From contig NC_035448.2 of the NCBI RefSeq assembly GCF_002127325.2, positions 9,569,440-9,633,439 of the forward strand: DNA of 64,000 nucleotides. The letters run 5' to 3'. Shown here in pieces: positions 34,644-47,155 of the stretch (within the stretch, counting starts at the first letter, position 1; the number at the start of each line of letters is the position of its first letter). The notes under the pieces were generated by a model. That model made no database searches, was not told the DNA's origin, and saw only the letters and a program-made list of their open reading frames with translations. Source of the DNA: Helianthus annuus (Eukaryota > Streptophyta > Magnoliopsida > Asterales > Asteraceae). The position numbers and the translations under genes are program-made.

Positions 34644-35000
34644 GTCAGAGGCTTTTGGGTAGTATACTCAAAGACTTCTGACTTTTATGCATGTGTGTTA
34701 TTGCTTGAAGGTTTCAATGGCTCGTTGCTTGATGGGTTGAAAGGTTGAAGGCAGTTAATATTTGAATTTGAATTTTAAATGATTGACAGTTGATTTGATT
34801 GATGTATGGCAGTAGATAGGGTGGCGGTTTTGCAGAAGACTTTAATTACTTTATTGCCCCTATATTAATTCGTTTTATATTTTTCTTTGCTGCCGTTTCA
34901 TTTTGCATCAAGTGTTTCCTGCAAATCTTTCCCCTTTTCTTTCAAGGTTAGTGTTTGTTCATCCTTTGCTTTACTTTTGTTTCATAATTTTCTTACAAAA

Positions 35001-37192
35001 ATGGGTGCCCTTAAGGATTTAGCGAGATCCTTTTCCCGGTTAACCCAAGAGGAAGTAGAGTTGTTTTGTAAAGATTATGGCATTGGGGCTGAATTTACAC
35101 CTATTGCTCCTGCGTGTGACGCTTCGATTGATAAATGTCCGGCTGGTTTCATCGCCCTTTATTGCCGTCACTATGAATTTTCAAACCTTCGCTATCCGTT
35201 TTCTCTGTTTGTTTTGAATTTGTTAGAGTATTACCGGGTTTCCTTTGGTCAGATTCATCCGAAGGGCATGGCTAGGGTTTTACACTTCGAGGTTTTGTGC
35301 CGTGCCCTCGGATATGATCCCTCTTTGTTGTTATTCCGTCGTTTTTTCCGACTCGCCAAGAATGGCGATTGGTTTACTTTTGAAGCGTCTAAGGTTGATT
35401 CTGGCCTTATTTCATCGATGGTTACCACGCTTGGAACTTGGAAGAATCGTTTTTTCTGGGTTTCGGACACTATTGTTCCGTTTAAAACTGTGTGGCGTCA
35501 CTCGGATGCTGTTCTCAATGAACCGGAACCCCTTGAGTCTGATTTAAACGATGCTTTTCTGCAATGTATTCGTAAATGCCCTGCGAGGGTTCGTCCCTTT
35601 CCTGAGCATTTGCTGGTTCTATTAGGGGTTAGTAAGTTGTGGGAAAAGGCCGACCGGGATCCGGTTCTGATGAGAGATGGCACGGGTATGCATTTTTGTT
35701 TTTGTTTTTCTTTTATTTTTCAAATTTTTGTCTCATGTTTTGTCCGTTTGTTCTTTTCAGTTATGTCTGCCTTGGATTTCATCAAGAGTGATGACACTTC
35801 GGACGTTGTGTTTGAGGATGCTCCATCTGTTCCGGGTGAGAATGTTGTTGTTAGGACTGTTGAGCAAAGGTTTGAGAGTGGTGGTTATGTTAGTGTGTCG
35901 ACTGTGAAAGGTTTCTCTAAGCCTCTTGCTCCCAAGGCTTCAACTCGACGATCTACTCGTCGTTTGAAAGCTGCTCCTCAATCCACCTCTACTGAACCGG
36001 TGGAATTGAGTGATGATATCGAAGAGTCTGAGGACCAAGGTGTTGAGGCGGGTTCCGAAAGGGAAGGGAAGTTAGTTGTTCGTGCAAAAAGGATTCGGCC
36101 AGGAAGGTTACTGCTACACCTGTTCAAGGTTCTTCGAGTATGGACGTTGAAGGGTTGAATCCTGATGCCATTTATGTGCCAAGCTGGTCGGTGAAGGTTG
36201 ATGATAGCTTTAAAGATGCTTTTGTCTGTGAAGAGGCCCTTAGTCATATTGCTCCTCCTTCGGTTCATAAGACTATCTCTGAGATGGACGATGATGTGAT
36301 GCTATCCCGGATGATTCTTAGTACTTGCAACCTTGCAGCCATGCTTCCTCAGGGGGTTGCTCGTTTTCGCCAAAGGATGCGAGAGTATGAAGACTTTTCT
36401 AAAAAGAAAGATAGAATGAAGTCTTCAATGGCGTCAATGAGAAAGGAGATCAGTAGCTTTGCTGAGAAGGAGGAGGCTTGGTCTAAGAAGGTTGAAGGCT
36501 TATCTAGGCAGCATGAAATTGAAATGACTGACTTTAAGAAGAACTTCGAGGCTGATCGGTTGAAGCTAAAGGCGGACAGGGAGGCTTTGTCTGTTGCTCA
36601 GAAAGCCTTTGATGAGGAGAAAAAGAGTTTGAAGGCTTCAGTGTCTCGTGCCACTAGCGATAACCAGTGGTTGATTGAGCAGGGTTTTCAACAGGTTGTC
36701 ACTTACCTACTTCACTCTACTGAGTTTAACTCTGCTCTTGGTGAAGTGTATACAAAATTGCTCAACTTGGGAAAACACCAAGGTCTTGTTGCTGGTTATA
36801 AACTGCATGAAGCTGGGCATGCTCTGGAAAAGTCTCCCTTATTTCGCCCGGATTCTTCTGATGTATTCAAGAGCTCAGTTGAACAAATGGAGAGGCTAAC
36901 CTATCCCTATGTTCATCAGGTTTCCTCTTGCTTTGGTAAGCCTTTATCTGCTTTACAGGATATGAAACCTGAGGGTCTGAATGAAAAGGTGTGTGCTGAG
37001 GTTTTGGGCTCCCTCTCCAAGAAGAGATCTTATTCCGGAGATAGTGATGATACCCTTTCCAGTCTGCCTGATGCTTCAAAGGATGTTGGTTTAGAGACCT
37101 CCGCGGTTGGTGGTGGTGATGGCGCTAAGGCCAAGAAGTCTAAGAAAGCCAAGAAGTCCAAAGCTGAAGGTTCCAAGCCTTCTGCCATCTGA
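35001..37192 (+). pseudogene. Antisense ORF of element A (gypsy-type transposon domain plus coiled coil)
   Basis: Starts at the ATG of MGALKDLARSF and ends at SKPSAI. A 75-nt intron at 35686-35760 (GTATGC...TTTTCAG) sits inside. The first exon codes the PF04195-like domain (KCPAGFIALYCRHYEFSNLR, QIHPKGMARVLHFEVLCRAL). The second part is an acidic linker, then a long heptad-rich coiled coil (about 36350-36660) and a lysine-rich tail AKKSKKAKKSK. A one-base deletion near 36085, relative to element B, breaks the frame. It is transcribed opposite to gag-pol and converges on it. Function unknown; similar antisense ORFs are known in Grande and Retand. Confidence 0.8.
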
Positions 37193-38109
37193 CATTTATT
37201 CGTAGCTTTCTTAGCAAAACACTTTATGTCTGTAATGTTTTAAACAATATTAGGTTTTCAGGAACCCTTAAGGTTCCTGTTGGTGGTTTGTTGGGCCTGT
37301 ATGGCCATTTGAACAATAGTTTCTCTTGCAAGTTACTAGAACTTGCTTTAACTCTTTTCTGAAGGTCTCTTATGACCTTCCTAGTTATGGTATGATGGTT
37401 ATTATGTTACTTGTGTTATGTTTGTTTACTTGCTTTGCTTGATTTCTTTAGTAGGCTCTTAACCCTTCGAGCCTTTTGGTTAGCTGCTTTTGGGTTGAAG
37501 CCTTCGACGTTTCGAGCTTATTATCTGGGTGGCTTGAAGCCTTGATAGCTTTTGGTTTGGTTTGCATGTTTTATTGGTGGGCCTGCTTATTTTCCCTTTG
37601 TCAATTATCATTTTTTCTTAGCCTTGTCTTTTGTTGAGTTTACTTTGTCTTTTGTTTTTTACACTTTAAAGGGTTCAGTGCTGCAGACACTTAGCCTTAG
37701 TGTTTATGAACAAGAAGACGTAGTATCTATCCTTTTCATTATTTTTTTTTGTGATTTACTTAATTTCGTAAGCCTATTTGTTGATTGCATTTCTAAGACT
37801 TAAGGAACGATTGGTGTAGGCTGTTCAAACCTGCCTATGAGACATTGTTATTTTCGCTTAATAAGTCTCATGGAGTTGTATTGATTTAGGAACTCACCCC
37901 TTATATAGGTTCATTTAACCCTTGAACCTATTGAGCGATATGGCCTGGGAGCTCATCCCCTTACATGGCCCTTGCCATGGAGTTTTTTGCTAGGTTCTCA
38001 ACCTGATATTAGGATAGAAAGACAAGTTTGATAAATCAACTTCATTCATTCAAGCAGTACCTGCTTTTTACAAAAGGTTTTCATTTTGATACAAACCAAA
38101 CTTTTTTGT
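37193..38109. other. Element A spacer between the antisense ORF and pol
   Basis: Non-coding, T-rich on the plus strand, with repeated 'ttgaagc'/'cttcgagc' words. Both the antisense ORF and pol end here, so it should hold two convergent termination regions. The matching stretch in element B is about 54448-55365. Confidence 0.6.
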
Positions 38110-39252
38110 CTAAACATAGAATTTTCTCAGGGTTTTTCCGTTCCAATGTCTTGGAAGCCTTTTGCCTTCTGAGTCTGCTAGCTTGTAGGATCCGCCCTTG
38201 TGTGCTTCGAGGATGGTATATGGACCTTCCCATTTTGGGCCCAGCTTCCCTTGATTTTCCTTTTTGCTAGCTTCGTTGTTTCTGAGGACTAGATCCCCTG
38301 GTTTGAATCGTTCATTCTTAACCTTCTTGTTGTAGTAGGCTTCCATCTTTTGTTTGTATTTGGCTTCTTGTATTGCCGCTTGATCTCGGGCTTCCTCTAG
38401 GAGTTGTAAATTCAACATGGTCTCTTGTTGATTTACTTCGGGATCCATGTTGACAATTCGTTGGGTTACAACTCCTATTTCAGCAGGGATTACGGCCTCG
38501 GATCCAAATACCAAGCTGTAAGGTGTTTTCTTGTGACTTGCTTTTTCGGTTGTTCTAATTGCCCATAAAACGCTAGGCAATTCTTCGAGCCAATTGCTTT
38601 CATATCTTCCCAATCTTGTTTTGATGCCTTCCACAATGCTTCTGTTGGTCCTTTCGACCTGGCCGTTTGACTGCGGGTAAGCCACTGAGCTAAAGATCTG
38701 GTTGATCATGTATTCCTTGCACCAAAGGCTGAAAGGTTTCTCGGCAAATTGCTTTCCATTATCGGTGACAATTACCCCCGGCAACCCATAGCGGCAGATG
38801 ATATTTTCCCAAACGAAGTCTATGACTTGTTTTCCTGTGATCTTGGCAAGGGGTTTAACCTCTGGCCACTTGCTGAAGTAGTCGATTGCTACCAATAAGA
38901 ACTTTACTCCCCCTTTGCTTGGAGGGAATGGCCCAACAATGTCCATTCCCCATTTATGGAATAGCCATGCCGAGGTTAGTGGAACAAGGTCATGTTTGGG
39001 ACTTCTTGGAATTGGGGCATGAATTTGACAGGCATCACATTTCTTCAATTGTTCAACGGTGTCACGATGCATCGACGGCCAGAAATATCCAAGGTTCATG
39101 AGCTTTGCAACCACCGACCTAGCTCCAAAATGAGCTCCACATATTCCTTCATGTACTTCCTTAATCAAATACTTGCTTTGTTCGGGACCCACACATCTTA
39201 GCAAGGGTGCAAGGTAACCTTTTTTTGTAGAGGGTTTCTCCTTGCAACACAT
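38110..39252 (-). pseudogene. Element A integrase module (open)
   Basis: 381-codon open segment, the C-terminal part of pol. It has the H-C zinc finger of integrase (HEGICGAHFG...CDACQIH) and then the DDE core: D in WGMDIVGPFPPSKGG, D in VIVTDNGKQF, E after AYPQSNGQVERTNRS. The C-terminal domain has FKPGDLVLRNN and GPYTILEAHKGGSYKLAD. Complete as a domain, but cut off from RT by a one-base insertion in an A run near 39220. Confidence 0.88.
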
Positions 39253-39840
39253 ATTGTCTTGCTTTGATTTTAACCCTTTCGGCTTCTATTTGATCATTGG
39301 GTAGTTCATTATCTTGGAGGAATTTTTTGATGGGAGTCATCCAATTTGGATCTTCCTCGGCGACTACATCTTGTACTTCCAATTCATCAATCGATGGGGC
39401 CTTCAACACTTCAACCAACACCTTTTTCGTGAGGTGGGCGAATGTGAGGGATGCCAATTTGCTCAAGGCATCGGCCTTTTTGTTTTGGGACCTTGAAATT
39501 TGTTTAATGCTGCATGTTTGGAAGGTGTTCATTAACTCCTTGGACTTCTCTTTCTATCTTCTCATGTTGGGTTCTTTAGCGATATAGCTGTCGTTAACTT
39601 GGCTTGAGACTAGTAATGAATCTGTGAACACTTCAAGCTTCTGGACTTTCATTTCTTTGGCCAGTCTTAAACCAGCGATCAATGCCTCGTATTCAGCCTC
39701 GTTATTGGTGGTCTGAAAATTAAAACGGAGAGCATATGTGAATTCTAGCCCTTCAGGGTTGATTAGAACTAAACCAGCTCCTGACCCTTCAACGCTTGAA
39801 GCCCCATCAGTGAATAATTTCAGGCTTCAGGGTTGGAGGG
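39253..39840 (-). pseudogene. Element A second RNase H (archaeal type), broken
   Basis: The segment corresponds to the intact frame at about 52,720-53,317 of element B, which has FTDGASSVEGSGAG, TNNEAEYEALI and FTDSLLVSSQ. These are the D-E-D positions of the extra RNase H of Tat elements. In A it suffers a one-base deletion near 39828 and a TAG at 39556-39554. The distal part 39161-39532 is open. Confidence 0.75.
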
Positions 39841-41817
39841 TTCAGCGGTTGTGGTGTTTACTTCGTCAATTGTTTGGCTTGGGACTTCAACCAGGAAGTC
39901 AGCCAGAACCTGAGCTTTAATGGCTTTTCGTGGGACATAGGTGATGTTATGTTCACCTAGTTCCACTGCCCATTTTGCTAGCCTTCCCGAGTTCTCAGGT
40001 TTTTCAAGCACATTCTTGACAGGTTGATCAGTGACCACTTGTATAGGATGTGCTTGGAAGTATCTCCTAAGCCTTCTAGCTGTTTGAACCAGAGCTAGGG
40101 CAAGTTTTTCGAGGGGAGGGTATTTGGTTTCAGCTAATTTTAGAGTTTTGCTGAAAAAATAAACGGGTACCTGAGCCTTGTCTCTTTCAATGGTGAGAAC
40201 TACACTGATGGCTTCATCGGCAATTGAAAGGTACACCGATATTACCTCCCCAGTTTCTGGTGCTGCAATATATGGTAGGGAAGCTAAGTGCTGCTTCATT
40301 TGATTGAAAGCTTCTTCAGCTTCATCGGTCCATTTGAAATCCTTCTTGTCTGAGCAGTTCTTGAGCGTTTTGTAGAAGGGTAGAGATCTTTCGGCTAATT
40401 TTGAGGTAAAACGCTTCAAGGCTGCAAGCTTCCCATTTAAGCTTTCAACCTCCTTCTTGGTTCTTGGTGGTTTAGCTTCGAGGACGGCTTTTACTTTGTT
40501 AGGGTTGGCCTTGATGCTTTGCTTTCCGACGATGTGACCCAAGAATTTTCCTTCCTCGAATCCGAACGAGCATTTCTCCGGATTGAGCTTCATGTTGACC
40601 TTTCTGAGGTTCTTGAAATTTTCTTGAATATCGTCAAGCATTTGGTGTTCTGTTTTGCTTTTAATCACCAAGTCATCAACGTACGCCTCCATGTTTTTGC
40701 CAATTTGGTTTTCGAAGGCCTTGTCAACGAGTCGCTGATAGGTGGCACCTGCATTTTTGAGGCCAAAAGGCATCTTTTGATAACAAAAGATACCTTTGTC
40801 CGTGTGAAAAGCTGTCTTTTCTTCATCCTCCTTCTTCATGAGGATTTGGTGATAACCTTTGTATGCATCAAGAAAGCATTTAAACGAATATCCTGTGAGG
40901 GAATCGACTTTGAGATCGATTTCCGGCAGTGGGTAACAATCTTTGGGACAAGCTTTGTTAAGATCTTTAAAATCTATGCACATTCTCCAAGAGTTGTCGG
41001 GTTTCTTGACCATGACCGGGTTTGCAACCCATGATTGGTACTTGACTTCTCGGAGAATGCCGGCCGACACAAGTTTTTCAACCTCTTGGCAAGCTGCCAG
41101 GCTTCTTTCGGGTGCCAGGCTTCTTTTCTTTTGGACCACCGGTTTGACATCCGGTGGTATTCTTAACTCATGTTCGGCAATGTTCCGGGGGATCCCAGTC
41201 ATGTCTTCAGGACACCAAGCGAATACATCACTGTGATGTTTTAGCAGCTTTTCAAGGTATGAAAGGGTCTCCTGGGAAAGGTTTGGGTTGACCCTTATTC
41301 GTTGCTCAGGGTATTTAGGGTTTATGACCAACCCTTGCCTGTCTTCTTCACTGTTTGAGCTTTCACCCTCAATCATGTAAGCTTCCTGCGAGGGTTGAAG
41401 GGTTGCTATCCCTCTTTCAGTAGGGAATTTGACTGTGCCATGGCCAACAGACACTGCCATGTAAAATACACATTGTCCGGGCCTCCCTATGATTACGTCA
41501 TAACTTGAGGGGATGTTGATAACCACAAAGGTTAATGATCGGGTTCTCTCATTCGATCCTTCGCTGAAACGAACATCAAGGGTTAGCTGCCCCAGAGGCT
41601 TGAGGGTTATATTGGCGATACCTTTTATGGAGGTTCCGGAAGGTTGAAGCCTTGAACGTTCTTCATTGCTTAAACGGTTGAAGAACTTTTCGAACATGAT
41701 TTCAGTGGCTGCCCCAGTATCTATGTATGCTTTACATGTTTGTAGTGTTCCCACGGTGGCTTCTACCACAAGGGGACTGGGAAGTGGATCCTTCCTTGTT
41801 GGGGGGAAGCAGACACA
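39820..41817 (-). pseudogene. Element A protease, reverse transcriptase and RNase H
   Basis: Long open segment of about 665 codons. Protease motif AYIDTGAATEIM lies near its start. RT follows with WRMCIDFKDLNKACPKDCYP, MPFGLKNAGATYQRLVDKAF and the catalytic YVDD at 40683-40672. The gypsy RNase H follows with PVYFFSKTLKLAETKYPPLE. It continues the gag frame but is separated from it by a TAG at 41820-41818, where element B has CAA. Confidence 0.9.
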
Positions 41818-43652
41818 CTAAAGCTCCCAGGCTTCCAACCGCTGCTTCTTGTGAGGAACCTTTTCATCAGAGTATACCATATTGACTTCCTTTCCCTTGC
41901 CTTCAGCCATCTTGTCTCGAACTCCTTTTACCAAATGGGCGAGTTCTCCTGACTTAACAGCCTCTTCAATTCTCTTTTTTAGTTGGAAGCAATCGTTGGT
42001 GTGATGTCCCTTTTCTTCATGAAACTCACAGAATTGCGTGGAGTTCTCATTTTTTCTGCTTTTGGGGAGAGGCCTGGGAGGTCTAAAGTTTTGTTTGACT
42101 TTTTCTGTTGCCAGGATTTCTTGAGGGGTTTTGGTGAGGGGAGTGAAACTCATGCCTTTGTCTCTGCTTGAAGGGTTCCGACCTTCAGCCCTTCGAGAGT
42201 CTGAACCCTTTGGGCGCCTGTCATAGGAGTTGAAGTTTCCCCTCTTTCTGGCTGGACTATTGCTTCGCCAGCCAGACCCTCTTTTCCTTTGTTCCTTGAT
42301 GTCTACAGCTTCCTCTCCCCGAATGTGGGCTTCGGCCCTTTCAAGGGCTTCTTCCAAGGTTTTGGGCAGAGATTTGTTGAAATCTCGTGTGAGGTATTTA
42401 GAGGTTATGGCATTCATAAAGCCAGCCACTCTCATTTTCTCGTCAGCCCCTACATAGGTCAGACCTTCCTTCTTGTATCGTTCAATGAATGCTCGAAGAC
42501 TTTCATCATCACGTTGTTTTATCTGGAAGATTACTGTTGCGTCCTTGACATATCGCCTTTGTTGGGAGAAGTTTTCCAGAAAACCCCTGCTGAGATCGTC
42601 AAAGCTTCGAATGCTTTGAGCAGGTAGGTCGTTGAACCAGATTCTGGCGGATCCAACAAGAGTCTGCATGAACATTAGGCAACATTCAGCATTTGACCAT
42701 TTTTCTATTCGAGCAGCACCAGTGAAGATCTGGAGGTGGTCCTCGGGATCTTCAGTCCCATCATACGTTCTGATGTGGGTTGGCATCTTGATTTTTGATT
42801 GAAAATCATAATCGGCTATCTGCCTTGAGAAGCATGAAAGGTTGCTTGGCTTATAGGGTTTAGCCAAGTTCTCTTCAGGCCTTGTATCCACATTGTTACT
42901 ATTGCCATGATTCCCCTAAGTGGCTAGCACTTGATTAATGAAGTGTTGCCACGGGAAGTTGGCCATCATCTGGATCATCATATTGGGCATGAGGTGGAAG
43001 CCTTGAAGGCTTCCTGGACCAACTGAGCAGTTTATTGCAAGAGGGGTGCTAGTAACAGCACTTCGTGCTAAAGGGAGCACGGACAGAGCCTGCTCCCATG
43101 TGGTTGTTACAGAAGCTGGATAGCTTGTCACTGGGGACTGTAGGAGCTGGTCAAGTGTTAGCTCATATCCCAGAGGAGCACCACTAGTAATTGGTTGGGA
43201 AGAGAGGATAGGATGTACCGTAGGATTTGTCATAGTGGATAGATAAGGGTGAGGGTTTGAAGGGTTGCTGGGACCAGCCTCACTTCTTGTGGTAAAAGGT
43301 GGTAGGGGTGGTCCGGGAGACAGAGTTGGCTCAGGTTCGTCATAATCTAAACGAATCCTTATGCCCTTTTCCCTTTCTTTACTCACATGTTGGTTAAGAA
43401 GTGACCTTAACTCGAGGAAATTATTAGCGACCCCTCGGGGGTAAGTTCAACACGCGCCGGGGTGTCAGATACACCGACATTGAGGGATGGAGCCCCGGAT
43501 CTGGATGGGGTTGGTGTGTTGAAGGTAAGGAACTCAAGTGTGCTCCCCGGAGTCGAGAAAGGTGTTGTTATAGTCGTATGAGCTTGGCCACCACCCGGGG
43601 TGGAAGTGTTAGGGATCTGGTTCACTTCTCCCGGAGATCCACTTTCTGACAT
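41818..43652 (-). pseudogene. Element A gag
   Basis: Begins with MSESGSPGEVNQ. The proline/serine-rich N-terminus is followed by the gag domain (DPEDHLQIFTGAARIEKW, GSARIWFNDLP) and a C-terminal knuckle-like motif FCEFHEEKGHHTNDC. Breaks relative to element B are a one-base deletion near 43430 and a TAG at 42918-42916 in place of CAA. The capsid-like core from 42891 onward is open. Confidence 0.88.
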
Positions 43653-43713
43653 GGTGACTTTGAGTGAAGAGAGCTACACTACTAGGTCTTTTTTGAGAAG
43701 AAATAGCGGCGTA

Positions 43714-43731
43714 GCCCCACGGTGGGCGCCA
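43714..43731 (-). other. Primer binding site of element A
   Basis: TGGCGCCCACCGTGGGGC on the element strand, three bases inside the 5' LTR border. The same 18-mer is at the matching place in element B. It is of the TGGCGCC type typical of Tat elements; the exact tRNA was not determined. Confidence 0.85.
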
Positions 43732-43734
43732 ACT

Positions 43735-44351
43735 TGTTGATGCAACAAACACGAGACCAAAGATGGTAGCTGAGTCAGTTAGGCAAAAAGGTTGAAGGGT
43801 TCAACCTTGCCTAACGCAGGTCACGGGGTCCCCCCATGTTTGCAAAACGTGGAAGGAGGTTCACTAGTATGTAATTGTTGTTTCCTGAGAGTTCTTTCTC
43901 CGAGACGTGCTCGAATCCAGAAGTGAAAGCAAACAGAATGTGTGTGGTGGATGTGATAAGAAGTAACTTGAGAGTGAGCAAGTACTCCACGAATGACCAG
44001 AAATGAGGGAATCTCAACTGATCGAAGAATGTCTTTTAGGGTGAATGAGCTGTCTTCTTATAGGGGAAGACATCTCCTCAAATGGTATGTACACGACTAG
44101 TAGAACCTGTTTGCAGTGGAGGGTTTCCCCTTTTGGGGTTGAAGGCTTTTGTCCCCTGGATAATAGCATGTATTGTTCAGACCTGCTTTGCTTTTGCGAG
44201 CGTGGGTTGGTGAAGTGAGCTCGGATGTGATTGATTACTGTTCCCTCCTCGCTTTTCCCATTTCACAGCTTTTCAACCATTGAACCGTTTAACCCTTTAA
44301 GCACTTGCATGTTTAGGCACTTTATTTAGTCTTGGGCTACCCCCGTCATCA
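43735..44351 (-). repeat. Element A 5' LTR
   Basis: 617 bp, partner of 34010-34626. It faces the 5' LTR of element B across 264 bp. On the element strand a CTATAAGAAG TATA-like motif precedes the likely start. One base of the conserved hairpin is changed here. Confidence 0.93.
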
Positions 44352-44615
44352 CTCGGTAAAAGAATAATAAACCCAATATCTAAACCAAATTAAAACTTAG
44401 ATTTTTCGGTTCTCAACCAACCGTAACAAATTAAAATGTGGTTTTCTATTGAGTTTTGGAACTTTGAGTATGTTTTTCGAAGAAAAAAAATCAAACTGAG
44501 AAAACTCCTTTAGAAAACCGAAATACAAACCACCAAACTCCCCTTAATTTGAACTCATAATTTGAACTTTCTTGGGATTTAATCATTAAAAATGTTGGTT
44601 ACATCTTTTGGGAAC
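44352..44615. other. 264-bp spacer between two head-to-head elements
   Basis: Original genomic sequence between the two insertion sites. It contains the right CTCGG copy of element A (44352-44356) and the left GGAAC copy of element B (44611-44615). No gene. Confidence 0.8.
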
Positions 44616-45236
44616 TGATGTCGGGGATAGCCCGAGACCAAATAAAATGGCCAAGTATGTAAACACCTAAAAGGTTAAAAGGTTCAACGCTTGAAAAAGC
44701 TGAGGAGATGGAGTAAAGTAACACGGGAACAGTGAACAAGTCACATCCCCAAACAGTCTCACCAACCACAGCCGTAAAAGCAATGCAGGTCCACAAAATA
44801 CACGCTATTATCCGGGGGTCAAAAGGCTTCAACCCCCGAAAGGGTAAGCCCCTCACTGCAAGCTGGTTCACTAGTCAAATGAATACTCCTTTTGGACATG
44901 TCTTCTCCTATATAATGACACTTCATTTACTAACAAAGACATCTCGGATCAGACTTGTTCTCTCAAACTCTGGTCCTTCACATCGTACATTCACTTCACT
45001 CAAAGTGTCCCTCGCGCACATTGACATTACGCTTATTCTTTCTGTTCCTCAATCCTTTTCTGAACAACACTTCAGAATTGGATCTTCAAACAAGAAACAT
45101 AAACTAGTGAACCTCCTTCCACGTCTTGCAAACGTGGGGGGACCCCACGACCTGCGTTAGGCAAGGTTAAACCCTTTAACCCTTCTGCCTAACCACCCTT
45201 GCTACTATCCTCGGTCTATATTTTGTTGTCTCAACA
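44616..45236 (+). repeat. Element B 5' LTR
   Basis: 621 bp, TGATGTCGGGG to TCTCAACA. About six differences from the 3' LTR by eye (about 1%). TATATAA at 44909-44915 is the likely TATA box. The U5 part contains the imperfect hairpin CCACGTCT/AAACGTGG at 45119-45137. Confidence 0.93.
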
Positions 45237-45239
45237 AGT

Positions 45240-45257
45240 TGGCGCCCACCGTGGGGC
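45240..45257 (+). other. Primer binding site of element B
   Basis: TGGCGCCCACCGTGGGGC, three bases after the LTR end, identical to element A. Confidence 0.85.
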
Positions 45258-45317
45258 TACGCCGCTATTTCTCCTCAAAAAGACCTAGTAGTGTAGCTCT
45301 TCTCTCTCAAAGTTGTC

Positions 45318-47155
45318 ATGTCTGAAAGTGGATCCCCAGGTGAAGTGAACCAGGTACCAAACGCTTCAACTCCGGGTAGTAGTCAAGCCCATGTGACTAT
45401 CCCAACTCCTTTTTCAACTCCGGGGAGCACACCCGAGTTTCTCACCTTTAACACTCCAACTCCTTCTAGATCTGGAGTTCCTTCCCCTAACGTCGGTGTC
45501 ACGGACACCCCCACACGTATTGAACTCACCCCCGAGGGAGTTGCTAACAATTTTCTTGAGTTGAGGACCCTCCTCAACCAGTATGTGAACAAAGAAAAAG
45601 ACAAGGGAGTAAGGATTCGTCTAGACTACGACGAACCTGAACCAACACTGTCTCCTGGACCTCCCATTCCACCTTTTGCAACCAGGAATGAGGCTGGCCC
45701 CAGTAACCCTTCAAACCCCGTTCCATATTTATCCACCATGACAAATCCTACAACATATCCCCTCTTTTCATCCCAACCAGTTACAAGTGGTGCTCCTCTG
45801 CTCCTACATTCCCCAGTAGCAAGCTTTCCAGCTTCAACCTCCACTTCGTGGGAACAAGCCCTGTCAGTGCTTCCATTAGCACGGAGTGCGGTAATGAGCA
45901 TCCCCCTTGGAGTTAGCTGCCCGATCACATCCGGAAGCCTCCAAGGTTTCAACCCTATGTCCCAGATGATGACCCAGATGATGGCCAGTTTCCCATGGCA
46001 ACACTTCATCAATCAAGTGTTGGCCGCTCAAGGGAACAACAATAGTAATAACAATATGGGTACAAGGGTCGAAGAAGACTTGGCTAAACCCTACAAGCCG
46101 AGTAACCTTTCATGCTTCTCACAGCAAATAACCGATTATGATTTTCAAACAAAGATCAAGATGCCGTCCCACATCAGAACGTACGACGGGTCTGAAGACC
46201 CAGAGGACCATCTTCAGATCTTTACCGGTGCAGCAAGGATAGAAAAATGGTCAAACGCTGAATGTTGTTTAATATTCATGCAAACCCTTATCGGATCTGC
46301 CAGAATCTGGTTCAATGATTTACCTGCTCGAAGCATTCGAAGCTTTGACGACCTTAGCAAGGGTTTTTTGGCCAACTTCTCCCAGCAAAGACGATATGTC
46401 AAAGATGCAACCGTTATTTTTCAAATAAAACAGCGAGACAATGAAAGTCTTTGTGAGTTTATTGAACGATACAAGAAGGAAGGTCTAACCTACGTAGGGG
46501 CAGATGAAAAAATAAGGGTAGCAGGTTTCATGAACGCTATCACCTCAAAATACCTCACAAGAGATTTCAACAAGTCCTTGCCTAAGACCTTGGAGAAGGC
46601 CCTTGAAAGAGCAGAAGCCCACATTCGGGGAGAGGAAGCGGTTGACATCAAGGAACAGAGGAAGAGAGGGTCTAGCTGGAGAAGTAATAGCCCAGTCAGA
46701 AAAAGAGGGAATTACAACTCCTATGACAGACGGCAAAAGGGTTCAGACCATCGAAGGTCTGAAGGACCAGGGAAAAAGGCATGAGTTTCACACCCCTCAC
46801 AAAGACCCCTCAAGAAATCCTGGCAACCGAAGAAGTCAAACAGAACTTTAGACCTCCCAGGCCTCTCCCCAAAAGTAGAAAAAATGAGAACTCCACGCAG
46901 TTCTGCGAATTTCATGAAGAAAAGGGACATCACACCAACGATTGCTTCCAACTAAAGAAAAGAATTGAAGAGGCTGTTAAGTCAGGTGAACTCGCCCATT
47001 TGGTAAAAGGGGTTCGAGACAAGATGGCTGAAGGCAAAGGAAAGGAAGTCAATATGGTAAACTCTGATGAAAAGGTTCCTCATAAGAGGCAGCGGTTGGA
47101 AGCTTGGGAGCTTCAATGTGTTTGCTTTCCCCCAGCTGAAAAAGGGCCCCTTTCA
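45318..47155 (+). pseudogene. Element B gag
   Basis: Open from MSESGSPGEVNQ to about 46784, covering the proline/serine-rich N-terminus and the gag domain (DPEDHLQIFTGAARIEKW). A deletion of about 16 bp near 46765, relative to A, shifts the frame. The C-terminal part resumes at 46781 with the knuckle-like FCEFHEEKGHHTNDC and runs on into protease. The N-terminal 488 codons are intact where A is broken. Confidence 0.88.

Larger units (their letters stand above)
34010..44351 (-). mobile_element. Tat-lineage Ty3/gypsy retrotransposon, element A (complete structure)
   Basis: A 10,342-bp element with 617-bp LTRs at both ends and a perfect 5-bp duplication CTCGG (34005-34009, 44352-44356). Read on the minus strand the order is LTR, TGGCGCC-type primer site, gag, protease, RT, RNase H, second RNase H, integrase, antisense ORF, poly-G purine tract, LTR. 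A second RNase H and an antisense ORF before the 3' LTR are Tat-lineage traits (Ogre, Retand and Grande relatives). All domains are present but gag-pol has several frame breaks, so it is not autonomous. Confidence 0.93.

Noticed and set aside
44599..45160. Open frames of 90 and 142 codons in the element B LTR (repeated at 57839-58457)
   Set aside because: They occur in both LTR copies on opposite strands, cross the TATA box and U5 hairpin, and are absent from the related LTR A.
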